Origin: Orientallactaga sibirica
Lineage: Eukaryota; Chordata; Mammalia; Rodentia; Dipodidae
Reading direction: 5' to 3'
NCBI GenBank assembly: GCA_036365145.1
Contig: JAEOAD010000029.1
Coordinates: forward strand, 18,296,001 to 18,360,000
Length of the DNA stretch: 64,000 nucleotides
In this document: in pieces, positions 13,336 to 24,770 of the stretch
Numbering within the stretch: the stretch's first letter is position 1
Layout of the letters: the number at the start of each line of letters is the position of its first letter
Notes under the pieces: generated by a model
What the model saw: only the letters and a program-made list of their open reading frames with translations
Told to the model about the DNA's origin: nothing
Databases searched by the model: none
Program-made: the position numbers and the translations under genes

Positions 13336-13411
13336 AGTTTGAGTATTTTTCTTCAAATGCTTTGTGTTATTTTCCCTTACTGCTGTGTAGAATTTGTTCA
13401 TATTTTAAAGT

Positions 13412-13542
13412 TTCCAGTGGTTAAGCCACTTATATGCAAAGTCAAAGAACCTAGACTTAACTCCCAGGACCCATGTAAGCCAGATGCACAAGGTGGCACA
13501 TGGGTCCCAAGTTCGTTTCCAGCTGTGGATGGCCCTGGCACA

Positions 13543-13587
<45 letters not shown>

Positions 13588-13630
13588 TTTAAAATAAGTA
13601 AATAAAATAAAATGTTTAAAATAAAAAATG
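13412..13630 (+). repeat. B2-type SINE, 5' truncated
   Basis: Starts inside the tRNA part (AGTGGTTAAG), continues through AAGCCAGATGCACAAGGTGG to a (CT)n of about 30 bp and an AAATAAAATAAAAT tail. Confidence 0.88.
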
Positions 13631-14749
13631 ACTCTTTATAACTTCTCTTTTATTGAAAAATCTATGAAAAGTAGAAGAAAAGAACATTGAAAAAGTTTAC
13701 TAAAACATAATAATGAGGATAAACTATCTATGTCTATAAGTGATTTATATATGTTTGCATTTATAAATTAATTAGACTTTGGTTAGCAAGGTTCAGTATT
13801 TGTCCAATTTCTGGTAGTTTGTCATATTTGGAATTACACTGCTTTTGGTATAAAGAAGCTGGACTTGGAATGAGTCTTCTAATTGAAAATTGAATTTATA
13901 CTGCCTACTCTTCTAGCTTTTTATTACTGTTATGGAAGTGGGAGAAGGAGTTACAAGGCATTAAGAACTAACACTAGCAGGCATTCCAATTTCAACTGCT
14001 GTCAGTGATTATAAAGTGGATAAATTTGTAATGGGACTGAATGTACCAGAATGACATGTGCTAAATCTTTTCTCAAACAAGGTAGCAGGAATTTATCACA
14101 ATCCCTGCCATCTAGTGTCAGAAATCCAGAGTTTACCTCAAAACAAAACAAAACAAAAAGGTAGCCATTGTTTTGTTTTATACTTATATTTTTATATTAT
14201 ATTATATTTTTATATGGCCAGATATTTTGTAACAAAAAGTTTAGAATATCATTCCCACATATTTAGCTCCTTATTCCTGTATTTGTCTATACATTCCAGG
14301 GTCAGTATGAATATCACATGTGCAAGGCTTGGCTAGGATAGATTTAGGGTTAGCACAGTGGGGAAACTTCTAGAACAAAAAGATTACTCTATAAGATACT
14401 AGAACTCAAAAATACTTAGAAATAGATTAATCTCCTTTAGTCATTCATGCCAGTATTACAATGGTTAATATACAAATTTTGTGTAGGGTGTCAGACAATT
14501 ATGTAATATGTAAGAGGAACCTTTTTAACTGTCTTACAGGGAGGGCATATTGTTAGGTGTGAGTGTGTTAGAAACTAGGATTCAACACTAAGCTGTGTGA
14601 GTGTGCATGGCAAGCTGGGAGTCTCCTTTGCAAATCTAGTCAGTGAGAAATGCATTGATCTCATATGTAGGAGTTCAGGAAAGTCGTGTTTTCAGAAAGA
14701 AAAGATGATGTTTTGAAACATACAAGCAATGATTATAAAGATTATTTTG
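13631..14749. other. unique AT-rich sequence
   Basis: Nothing recognisable beyond an (AAAAC)n-like patch near 14140-14158. Confidence 0.35.
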
Positions 14750-14960
14750 GAGGCTGAAGAGATGGCTCAGTGATTATGATGTTTACCTGTGTTCCAGGTT
14801 CAATACCCCAGTACCTACATAAGCCAGATGCACAGGGTGGAGAATGAATCACACATTTGTTTACAGTGGTTGAAGGACTTGGTGTGCCCATTCTTCTGTC
14901 TTTTTCCCTCTTTCTTTAGCTCTCTCTATCTGTCTCTTTCTTGCCAATAAAGAAATAAAT
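14750..14960 (+). repeat. B2-type SINE (first of a tandem pair)
   Basis: Head GAGGCTGAAGAGATGGCTCAG, body AAGCCAGATGCACAGGGTGG and a tail AATAAAGAAATAAAT that abuts the next copy. Confidence 0.88.
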
Positions 14961-14961
14961 A

Positions 14962-15188
14962 GGGGCTGGAGAGATGGCTTAGCAGTTAAGGTGCATGCCT
15001 GAATAGCCTAAATACCTCTGTTTGATTTTCTAGGTCCCAAGTAAGCCAGATGCACATGGTGGCACATGAGTCTGGAGTTAGTCTGCAGTGGCTAGAGGAT
15101 CTGGTGAGCCCATTCTCACTCACTCTCTCTCTCTAATAAATGAAAAAATAAAAATAAAATTTAAAAAATAAATAAATAAATAAAATAT
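14962..15188 (+). repeat. B2-type SINE (second of a tandem pair)
   Basis: Head GGGGCTGGAGAGATGGCTTAG begins within two bases of the preceding copy's tail. Full body, CT tract and (AAAT)n tail follow. Confidence 0.92.
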
Positions 15189-15365
15189 TTTAAAGATTAT
15201 TTTGAAGAAAAATATGTTAGGCTAGTAGTTCTAAAATTATGATTCACCTGAGTTACCTTTAATATCATTTGAAACTTTTGAAATAAAGTTCTAAGGCACT
15301 ATATCTCAGATGAGTTGTAATTTATAGAGTTGATGACATTTGCTCCATATTCAAAAGTTGCCCAA

Positions 15366-15500
15366 GGGCTAGAGAGGAGCTTGCCAACAAAACCTTATGA
15401 CCCAGGTTCAGTTCCCCAGTACCCACATAACGCCTGAAACACAAGTGGTGCATGTATCTGGAGTTTATTTGCTGTTGCTAGAGGTCCTGATGTGTGTATA
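15366..15500 (+). repeat. B2-type SINE fragment
   Basis: GGGCTAGAGAGGAGCTTGCC (internally deleted head), CCAGGTTCAGTTCCCCAGTA and GGAGTTTATTTGCTGTTGC; the 3' CT/poly(A) part is missing. Confidence 0.75.
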
Positions 15501-16085
15501 TATCTGTGTATATGGTGAGTCATGCTCATTAAAATCGAATGAGAATAGAAAGCCATTCCTAGAAAGGGAGAGAATCTCTTTAATGCAAATGATGCCAGAA
15601 TTTAGACAAATTAAAGTTGAATCTTTGACCTAATATCACACAACAGGTTCATATAAATTAGATCAAAACCTGTGTAGGACCTAAAACTATAAAACTCTTA
15701 AAAGAAAAACATTGGAAAAAAATTTCAGGATATTGTATATGACAAATGATTTCTTGTATATAAAACAAATAGTTCAGGCAACAAACTGAAAATAGATAAA
15801 TTGGACTATAATATTAAAATCTCATCACCCTCATGTGGAACTAACAGAGTGAAAGGATCCCCCTCACTTAAGGAAAGAACTTGCAAATCATACATCTTCA
15901 AAGGGGCTTTAATCTAGAGCTTATGAATAACTCCTAGCACCCAGCAACAGGAATCAGATGATGTATCTCAGGCATGTTAGTTCAAACACAGATATGATCT
16001 CAAAGGCAGTCTCAAGCATGGAGTTTTGATTGTAGTTTTGATTCTACCAGGAGAATGCTGTAAACATGTTTTTACCCTGTTTTCT
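15501..16085. other. probable old LINE-1-like or unique sequence
   Basis: A-rich sequence resembling sense-strand LINE-1 ORF2 composition (for example GATAAATTGGACTATAAT), but too decayed for me to be sure. Confidence 0.3.
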
Positions 16086-16089
16086 TTTT

Positions 16090-16440
16090 TTCCATATTAT
16101 AACAGATCACCTGAGACTGGGGACTTCCTAAATAGCAGAAATGTATATTCCCCTTAGTTCTGGGGACTGGGAAGATAGAGTTCAAGGTGCCAGCAGTTTT
16201 GACTGGTAAAGAGTACATCCTTTAAAAGGGAAGGGAATGCTGCATCCTTACACCTCAGAAGGTAGAAATGGCAAAGTAATTGAAATCTTCATAAAATCTC
16301 TTTTATAAGGGCCTGAATTCCATTCTCAGGGGAAGGCGCTTTCATGACCTAATCGGATCCGATTAAATCCTTTCTCACTGGGCATGACATTTTAGCACCT
16401 AAATTGTAGGAATCACATTCTGTTATAAAGGAAGTATTCA
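16090..16440 (-). mobile_element. MLT1-like MaLR LTR, minus strand
   Basis: Reversed MLT1-type order: TATAACAGATCACCTGAGACTGGG, AGTTCTGGGGACTGGGAAG, CTTTTATAAGGGCCTGAATTCC, CATGACCTAATC. It is strongly diverged, as expected for this ancient mammalian LTR class. Confidence 0.7.
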
Positions 16441-17884
16441 TTTTCCTCAACCTCCTCCTTTCTTTCCAATAAAACAATTGTAGAGTATGCTCAGGAGAGC
16501 CTAGGAATGTGTCTTCTAACTACAAGAGAGAAACAATCTCAAATGACAAGCTAGTTCTAAGGGTGGAAAATTTAGAAAAAAAAAATCTGAGGAAAAAAAT
16601 GATGTCCCTACCTAATTCTCATGGCCAGTGTTTGGTTATTTTTAGCATGTCACCTGCCACAGATAGATTAACTGTCTTCCTCTCGCCTAGAATTAGGCTC
16701 AAAGTCAGATTTCAGTGAGTTCTTTCTAGAAACATTGCTTATTTACAGATAGCTCATTTGAGTAATGTGAAATATTCTCACAGTAAAGAAGATAATGCCA
16801 ATAAACACAGCATGCTGCAAAATCTTTCCAATGCTCTTGGCAATTTAGGCAAGATTGGAGGTAAATTTCACTTCTCATTTGGATTCTTTTTATCACTGAA
16901 TCATGATAAGCTTATTGTCAATACACAGGCATCAACTTATTTATGCATCACAGTGAGAATCCTTTTCATATTTGACTAAAATTACTTTATTATCTAATTA
17001 TGTTCTCTATGATTTTTTTAAATATTTTTTACATTTGTCTTTTCTATTAATTAGCCATAATACCTAAACATAGGAAATGTCAAGGTTAAATCCCTCAACT
17101 AGATATAGAAATAGAATGACATAGTATGACAGCAGGAATTGTATATGATATGCCCCTTCTACTCAATCATGTGTAGTATGTCACTTCTCATCCAACTTAT
17201 CATGAGAGCCATTGAATGTATTTGACAGGACATATATTTGACTGTTAGAATGATGGACGTCTCTGAATGTGTAGACCTGGCCTGATGGGAGAAGATTATG
17301 AATGTGTGGCATAGAGGGCAGGTTCCCAGCAGTGAAAAGTGAATCTCAACCTGACAGTGCACCAAGGTTTTGGAATGTTTGCCTATTATGATGGCTGGCA
17401 GTTTGCATGTGTTTTAACTCTGGCAATCAGTCAGCCTGCTCTTGATGGGTAATTGCTAGCAGGAACCTCATTTTTCTCCCTCAATTGTCACACCTGTCTC
17501 TAATCTTCTTATTCACCATTAACTAGATTGACGATGTTGTTTCAAACAAGAATGGGAGAAGAAAAGGTTACTTTGTTCCTAGGAAGACACAATAGTATAT
17601 CTGGATGATATAAATAGCCAACTAATCTTTGTAGCAGATATTTAAGGATGAAACAAATGACAATGTCCAATGTCACATTCATGCATTGAGCAATGTAAAA
17701 TTGTATTAACATATCATATTAATGTGCATGTGAAGTTGTTTGGGTTTGTGAAACAAAAGCTAAGAGGGTATAAATCAGTCATATGGAAACTTACTTTTCT
17801 GGACAATGGAACACTCAGAAGCCATAGATTGTTACTAGAAAATTTTCAGTGCCAGGAATTGGATACCTTCCAGTGAGTTGTTTC
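16441..17884. other. unique sequence
   Basis: No repeat or gene recognised. The 69- and 73-codon open frames at 16509 and 16758 sit in AT-rich DNA without splice or composition support. Confidence 0.3.
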
Positions 17885-18838
17885 CCAGGGGGGTCAGTGA
17901 TGTTCCCAAAACATTACAGACCATTGCTCTTGGTTTCCCACAAGGAATAGATGGTAAGACCCTATTGCTAAAGAGTCCACATACTTGGGCTGCAAGGTTA
18001 CTGAGAAATCCTGATGGAGCTAAGCTGAAAGCCTCCTCCAGCTGACAAAAAGCTGGAAAAAGCTATGTTGCATGCAGTTCAATGGGAGAGAGAAAACACC
18101 AGTGAAGATACTCAACAGTAGGCACTTCAAGACTTAAATTGGCCAGCCAAGCCAAATGAGCCAATGGATGCAATAGTGGCATGTCTGTTATGGGAGAAAC
18201 CAATTGCTCTCTAATTGGACTGGAGTCCCACTCCATGGGAAGGAATACATCTGATACTGAAAACCTACAACAAGGGTAGTCATGAGCCCTAGGGATGTAA
18301 CATCTGCTGGTGTCTGGCTAAATGTATATACTATGCTCACCAAACTGTCCAGTAAGCACTTCTCTTAATGTTAATATCCATATATTAATGCTGCTCTCAT
18401 TTTTGGTTAGCAAAGCTTCTTTTCAGATGGTGATGACCTTGGGATGACTCAGAAGGCACCATGGTGATGAGAAGAAGGGACAGAGGAGTGTTCAGCATTA
18501 AAACATCTCTAACACACTTTCCAAGGTTCAGGGTCCATTGCAGAAGAGGTGGCAGAAAGAATGTAAGAGCCAAAGGAAGAGTAGGACTACTTACAAGGTG
18601 CTCCTCCAGACACAGCAGGGCCTGGATATCCATGACCTCACAGTGCCTGACACTATGTACACAATATCATCATAATAGGAGGAAAAGATGATGACATCAA
18701 AATTAAAGACTGATTGAGAGGGGGAGGGGTATAGTAGAGAATGGAGTTTCAAAGGGGAAAGTTGGGGGAGGGAGGGAAATACCTTGGAATATTGTCTACA
18801 ATTATGGAACTTGTCAATAAAAAAATAAAAATTAAAAA
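17885..18838 (+). mobile_element. LINE-1 3'UTR with poly(A) end, plus strand
   Basis: Contains GATGCAATAGTGGCATGTC-type 3'UTR sequence shared with 10860-10900, then GGTGGCAGAAAGAATGTAAGAGCC (shared with 29800 and 59130), and a terminal GTCAATAAAAAAATAAAAATTAAAAAAAA tail at 18808-18841. A 3'-only insertion remnant. Confidence 0.8.
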
Positions 18839-18844
18839 AAAATC

Positions 18845-20216
18845 CATGAGAATGTTTTGAAAGTAGGTGCTTTAATAATACTTTTCACTCTGACCTTTCT
18901 CTCAGTATCGTGACTCTAAAAACCACTGATCTCCAATGTTATATAAATACCATCACTAATTTAACAATTTAGAATATTGTTTTGCATAGAAATGGTTCTA
19001 CATGATTTCATTGTCTTTTTGAGTTGCAAATGATGTTAAAGGACAACTTGACTGCCAATTTTGAAATTTCCTGTATATATCTTCACATTTTATTTAATGA
19101 AAGGTGTCAGTCTTCTGGTTTCTGCCTCCAGTGCTTTCCTCATACTGTTATTCTACTCTACTATTCTTGAGCACTTAATGTGTATACTTTTGCACTTGTT
19201 AAATTACTTATAACTTCACATTTAAATAGTTTAAATTCAGTTTTATTTGGAATCATGTTGAAAACAGAACTTTAAAACTATTTTGCCTTTGTTGAAGTAA
19301 TTTTTCCAACATAAGCAATAGAATGCTAACTTTATTTCTTTAATTTGTAAAAGCCAACTTTATAAAATACTTAAGTATATACAAACATGAAACAACATGT
19401 ATATACACCTATATACTTACATTATAGGACTGAGTCTGTTTCTTGCAATTTAAGTTTTATGTAAATGATGTTTAAATTCCAGCCCCTAATATAGCTATTT
19501 CTTAACTTTTATAGCTTAATGGTATTTTTAACTTCCAAAAGTATAATTTTCCTTTCATCATGTGTGATATTTCAATTACTACTTACACTATACATTATTG
19601 AATTTTACATGATTTTCAAAAATATTGAAATTGTAAATATAATACATATATAATTATACAACAATTGGGAGAGAATCAACATCAACAAGACATTTAATGG
19701 TTCCACTTTGTAAGATCCAGTGCTTCTGCTTTTATTCAGGAATCTTCTACTGCAACACATTTGGATCTGAATACATATAAGGCTTGCACAATGATTAAAT
19801 AAATATTTATGTAGTTTACAAATTGCATGCTATCATTGCACCCTAACACCCTCTGGCCAATATAGCATTTTTGGACATTGGGCAGCCTTCCCCACAGAGC
19901 AAGCTTTGTAAAATTTAAATAAGTATTCCTAACCTGAAGAGTGGCAAGGGCACTCTGGTGTGAGAAACGACTCACCAGAGAGTCTGGCTCTTGCACACCC
20001 AAAGGGTGTGACTCTTGCTTCTTCTGTCACTGCCTTTGAATTATGTGTTGTTTCCTTAGAGTCTCTTTTTAAATCTGTCAGACACCTGTCACCTATTTCA
20101 CAGACTAGAGAAATTCCACTAATACTCATATCCACCACTTACCAATTGACCTGGGTGTGTACTCACCAATCTTTTTTCTCCCTGTTGTAATGCACTGTTT
20201 GTCCCTCTTTTGTTGA
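18845..20216. other. unique AT-rich sequence, GC-richer at its right end
   Basis: 19850-20130 is GC-richer and includes a short hairpin (CACACCC AAA GGGTGTG at about 19995-20012). Overlapping 60-90-codon frames lie on both strands, none with exon-like borders. It could be an unrecognised LTR. Confidence 0.3.
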
Positions 20217-20435
20217 AAGTTTTTAAAATTTTATTTTATTTTATTTATTTGCAATCAGAGAGAAAGATAGAAGAGAGACAGAATGGGTTGACCAGGGCCT
20301 CAAGCCGCTGCGAACAATGTCCAGATGCATACACCACTTTGAAGCATCTGACTTCACATGGGTACTGGGAAATTGAACTCAGGTCATTAGACATTACTGT
20401 CAAGCACCTTAACTGCTGATCCATCTCTCCATCCT
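20217..20435 (-). repeat. B2-type SINE
   Basis: (TTTTA)n tail, GAGAGAAAGATAGAAGAG tract, CAGGGCCTCAAGCCGCTGCGAAC and terminal CTGATCCATCTCTCCATCC. Confidence 0.88.
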
Positions 20436-20455
20436 GATTATATGTATAATTTTGA

Positions 20456-20590
20456 AGCAGGATTTTCATTCTGAAGTGCAAGATGACCTGGAATCACTGT
20501 GTACACTAGGCCAGTGTCACAGTAGTAGAAATTCTCCTGCGTCAGCCTCCTGAGTGTAAGATATATAAGCATGCACAGCCAGGCCCAGGC
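20456..20590 (-). repeat. B1-related SINE, old
   Basis: Reversed B1 landmarks: GACCTGGAATCACTGTGT, CTAGGCCAGTGTCAC and CCTGCGTCAGCCTCCTGAGTG. Diverged. Confidence 0.6.
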
Positions 20591-21467
20591 GTGCCCTCCT
20601 TTTACAGCTTATTTCTCTGCATCTGTTCCCTTTTTTTGGAGACCGGGCCTTATTGATTCCCCTTCTAGTGTTTCTTCAGTAAGTATCTCTCACTCTCAAT
20701 TTTAGAAAAGGTACTCCCATAAAAAAAAAAAAAAAAAAAAAAAAATTTTCACATGGCATCACAAGTTGTAGTCTCTGTGATTTTACATTTGTGATTATTT
20801 GTCCTTTGAATAGCTGTTTTCTGAATTGCATTGTTCTGAAACCATCCATTCTATTGACTGATCACTTCAAGTAGCCAGTGCTGGCATTGCTTTACCCCAT
20901 CTTAAATATTTCCATTTTCTAACTGGTCATTTTGTTGTTATACTCCTCTTACTTTAAGTCTTTTTCCTGTTTTTAGTTAGCCTATGTGGGAATGCAGAGC
21001 TTGTTTTTCCTTCTTGCCTAAGTAAGTAAAGTAAGTAAATGCTGTCTTAATATTATTTTCGTTTCATAATCTAAATATTGACTGCTGCTATTTTATATTA
21101 TTTTATCATGTTACAGCTCAAATTCTTTGGTATGGTCTTGTCACTTTTTTCTATCATGCTTATAATTGCAGATTTGTCTTCCCTTTGAGCCAAAAGTTAT
21201 TAAGAATATTGCTTTAGTTTTTCAGTCCTTTGATTATCTTGGAGATTTTTTTATTAATTTATAAAATCATTTTATGGAAGTCAAATAATGTGATGGTCCT
21301 AACTTTTTTTTTTTAACCTAACCTTTAAAAAAATCCTTCAGACTTTTAAAGAAAGGTTCTATTCTCTATAGAGTATAACACTTTACATGGAACTGTTAAA
21401 ATATGATTATCGTGGATTAAAACATTCTATTCCCTTTTATTTGTATTATTTAATTTTTAATTCTAAA
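20591..21467. other. unique sequence with a poly(A) tract
   Basis: T-rich unique DNA with an A run of about 25 bases near 20720-20745. No gene seen. Confidence 0.35.
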
Positions 21468-21606
21468 TTGTACAGCGCTAAGGGAAAACACTAGGATTAC
21501 AACCACACACCACCATGGCTAACATTGCATGTAAATACTGTGGACTGAGCCCAGGTTTTTAATTCAAGGATGAAAGGTAAGCAATTTACCAACTAAGCTA
21601 TATCCC
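21468..21606 (-). repeat. B4/ID-B1 SINE fragment
   Basis: GCTAAGGGAAAACACTAGGATTACAACCACACACCACCATGGC and then ACCAACTAAGCTATATCCCAG: a reversed B1 end joined to a reversed ID head. Confidence 0.55.
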
Positions 21607-22028
21607 AGGGATGTACTTAATTTGGATTTAGAAGGTTATATTTGTTTATGGATTCTTAATTTTTGTTCCATCTACGTCTTTGTTAGTTTGAGCACTATTG
21701 TGTTCTTGGAAAAAATAAATGGATAAAATAGTACAATAAAGTATGCCATTTATGTAGAAATATAGGTGCAAAGTATAGTTATTGTAACATGTATGTATAT
21801 TACTGCATTAAGTTAAAAATCTAATTTCTGTATTTTTAGAAGCATGAAAAACCATTTATAAAATACTCTACTAAAATACTAAAAACAAAATAATGCTACT
21901 ACTAAAATAAAAATAATGCTTCTTAGGAAAAAAACAGCTTAGATTTTCAAATTTTCTGTGGTTTATTGTCTCTATCTTGGGAAGCCCAATTCAAAGTCTA
22001 CTTCTAGAAATCTCTCTGGTTAACGACA
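21607..22028. other. unique AT-rich sequence
   Basis: Nothing recognisable. Confidence 0.35.
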
Positions 22029-22029
22029 T

Positions 22030-22250
22030 AAAAAAAATAAAAAACTTTATTTACTTATTTTAGAGAGACAGAGATAGAAAGAGGCAGATGGAGAGAGAGA
22101 ATGGTCATGCCAGGGCCTTCAGCTACCTCAAACAAACTCCAGATACATGAGACACTTTGCACATCTGGCTTACGTGGGTCCTGAGAATTGAACCTGGGTC
22201 CTTTGGCCTTGAAGGCAAGTACCTTAACTGCTAAGCCATCTCTCTAGCCT
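22030..22250 (-). repeat. B2-type SINE
   Basis: TTTATTTACTTATTTTAGAGAGAC tail, AACTCCAGATACATGAGAC and head CTAAGCCATCTCTCTAGCC. Confidence 0.9.
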
Positions 22251-22596
22251 ACAGGACATCTTTTAGATGAATCATTTCTCCCTCTGTCCTTAAATGAGGC
22301 AAAGTACTCTACTCCCATTTCTTCCAACTCCCTCCACATATGTGAATTATGTTTGTGTTTAGTGCTTGGGTGGGCTAAGAAGTGTATCTGAACACTGGAT
22401 ATGGCCACCAAACCATGTAGTCCACATTTACTGAACGCCTACAACATGGTGACAGAGACTGTACCATGTACTGAGGTAAGTTACAATACAGGGTATTCCA
22501 TGAAGGAAAACACAATCTTGAGTACTCGTTTTGAAAAATAATGCTATGAAACATTTCACTATGCTTTTGAAAATTTTCTAAGAATTACTGAGAATT

Positions 22597-22760
22597 GGGG
22601 CTGGAGAGATGGCTCGGTGGTTAAATGCACTCCCTTGAAGAATGATGGCCTGAGTTTGATTCCCCAATACCCATGTAAAGGTAAGAGGCCCAGCATGCCC
22701 ATACTCATTTTCTCTGTCTTAATCTCTCTCGATTCAATAAATAAAATTTAAAAAATATAT
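22597..22760 (+). repeat. B2-type SINE with internal deletion
   Basis: Head GGGGCTGGAGAGATGGCTCGG, then ACCCATGTAAAG jumps to GCCCAGCATGCCCATACTC: the middle of the body is missing. Tail AATAAATAAAATTT. Confidence 0.88.
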
Positions 22761-23189
22761 ATAATAACCTCAGTCATTGGTTATAGAAATTGACATTTTA
22801 TCCACACCCACATTTATACTCTTTTTTTTTCTAGCCATTGACCCATATATTAAGACTATTGCATTCACTAGAAAAGGATCAAAATCGAGGCAGTGTTACT
22901 TGAAAAAATTAGTGATTTTTTTCAATCTTATGTCAGATTTAATTAGAATACTAATAGTTCAATGCATACATTGTGTTGACAGCTTGAAAACTTTACCATA
23001 AATTAACTTCTGATACAGACCAGAGTTCAACAGGTTCATAGGAAAGTACTACACCACCTGGAAGTTAGGTTAATAAGATGCACATTACATCACTGATTTT
23101 GTTGAACAATGAATTTTGAGTATATTCTACAGCCAAGATCTTTATAATATGTGCGGTGATAAATTATTTCAGAAATGATTTTTACTTTA
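22761..23189. other. unique AT-rich sequence
   Basis: Nothing recognisable beyond a 74-codon open frame without supporting features. Confidence 0.35.
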
Positions 23190-24300
23190 TTATTAATTTT
23201 TAAGTTATCACAAAAGCTTCTTCATGGCATTTTCATATATATAATTATTGTTTTATTCTTCCAAATTTTCTCCTTTCCCATCTGCTCCCACCTTATCCCT
23301 TAGCTTCCCCTACTGGTTCCCTTCTGTCTCACTCCACAAGAGTCAGTTCTTCTACTTTCATGTCACATTTATTCAACTACCCTCTCTTTCCCCCTCCCTT
23401 GAGATCTCGGCCCTCCATTTCATGATCCACTTTTTAGTTTCTGACCTACACACAGATTGGCATACTTACATAATTTTAAATACAAGTTGAATGTATAAGA
23501 GGGGACTTTCAATATTTGTCTTTCTGAGTCTGGTCCATTTCAATTTAAATAATTATTTCCAGTTTCACCAATTGTGGTAGTTTGAATATATGTCCCCCAA
23601 TATATTCAATGTTTTATTACTTTATAGTTTGCATCTGCAATCACCTTGCTAGAGGCAAGGTCACTGGGGGCCGGTCTTAAGGTGTGGTGATGGTTTGAGA
23701 TTCCATTGTAAAGATATGCAAATATGCCTAGCAGGAGTTCCTGAAGTGTGCTGTGTGACCTTTTGACTGTAGTTTTTGCTCTGTGTGCTGTGGTGGCTGG
23801 TTGGCTTCTCTCCTTTGCCTGGTCCTGTGAAGAGCAGGTTGCTTCTCCTGCCTTTATGGAACTTCCCCTGGATCTGTAAGCTTCAATAAATAATATCCCT
23901 TCCTCCATAACTGTGCCTGGTCTGGAAGTTCATCTCAGCGAACCTGAAGCTGTCTGCTACACCAATGTTCCTGCAAATGACTTTGTTTCATTTATTACCT
24001 TATGACTGTATAAATAAAATCCCATTGTGTATATGTACTACATTTTATTTATCAATTAATTTGTAAGATTTATAGAGGTCAAAATCATATGGTCACTTTA
24101 TGGAATGTTCCCTAGTTGAGGTTTATGAAAATGTGGAACTTCAAATAAACTTCTTGGTAAATTTAGCCTTTTTACCAACTTCATGGTAAGTTAGATTGTA
24201 CATTATATGTACATTTTATTTCCAGTCATTTTGTAAGTTCTTTTAATTTGCATTTTCTTCTTTCCTGTTACAATAATGGGTCTTATTCCTCAATTTTTTT
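23190..24300 (-). mobile_element. old LINE-1 3' region, minus strand, interrupted by an LTR
   Basis: Reversed LINE-1 landmarks lie on both sides of the LTR: TTTGTCTTTCTGAGTCTGG and TTTCCAGTTTCACC to the left, GTTCCTGCAAATGAC and CCATTGTGTATATGTAC to the right. Removing the LTR and one TSD restores the usual LINE-1 order. Considerably diverged. Confidence 0.75.
23573..23961 (+). mobile_element. MaLR-type solo LTR
   Basis: Starts TGTGGTAGTTTGAATATATG and ends CTGCTACA. Flanked by the exact 5-bp duplication CCAAT (23568-23572 and 23962-23966). AATAAATAATATCCC near the 3' end supplies the poly(A) signal. Inserted into a LINE-1. About 389 bp, with no internal region. Confidence 0.9.
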
Positions 24301-24446
24301 CATTTATTTGCAATTTGTGGCATTTTCAGTTTGAGCCTCCTCACTAAAGAATGTTTTAGTCCTGTTCTGTGCTACAAGTCAAGGTGAACCAAAAACTATG
24401 TGAGTTCGTATTTGTACTTTTTAATCCAGAATGATAAACAAGAGAG

Positions 24447-24770
24447 AGTGGGGAGGTATTTCAGTGGTTGAGAATGCCTACTTTGCAATCATGATCCTTA
24501 GCACACATATAAAAAGCCAGGTGTGGCTGCCTATACCTGTAACAGTATCCCTGAAAGCAATGGAGACTGGACTATGGCTAGGGCTCCCTGGTTATCCAGC
24601 GTTACCAGAAGACAATGGGCAAAGTTGAGTGAGGGACTCTCTAAGGGAAATTTGGTAAGGAATGATAGAAACAGCCACCTGTGTCTTTCCCTGTCCTCCA
24701 CATGCATGCACACAGGTATGAGAATCCACTCCTCTGCAAACACACCACACATACCTCACATACACACACC
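24447..24770 (+). repeat. B4-like SINE, diverged
   Basis: ID-like head AGTGGGGAGGTATTTCAGTGG, B1-like AGCCAGGTGTGGCTGCCTATACCTGTAAC, then a CTCCACATGCATGCACACA tail. Open frames across it are spurious. Confidence 0.5.
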
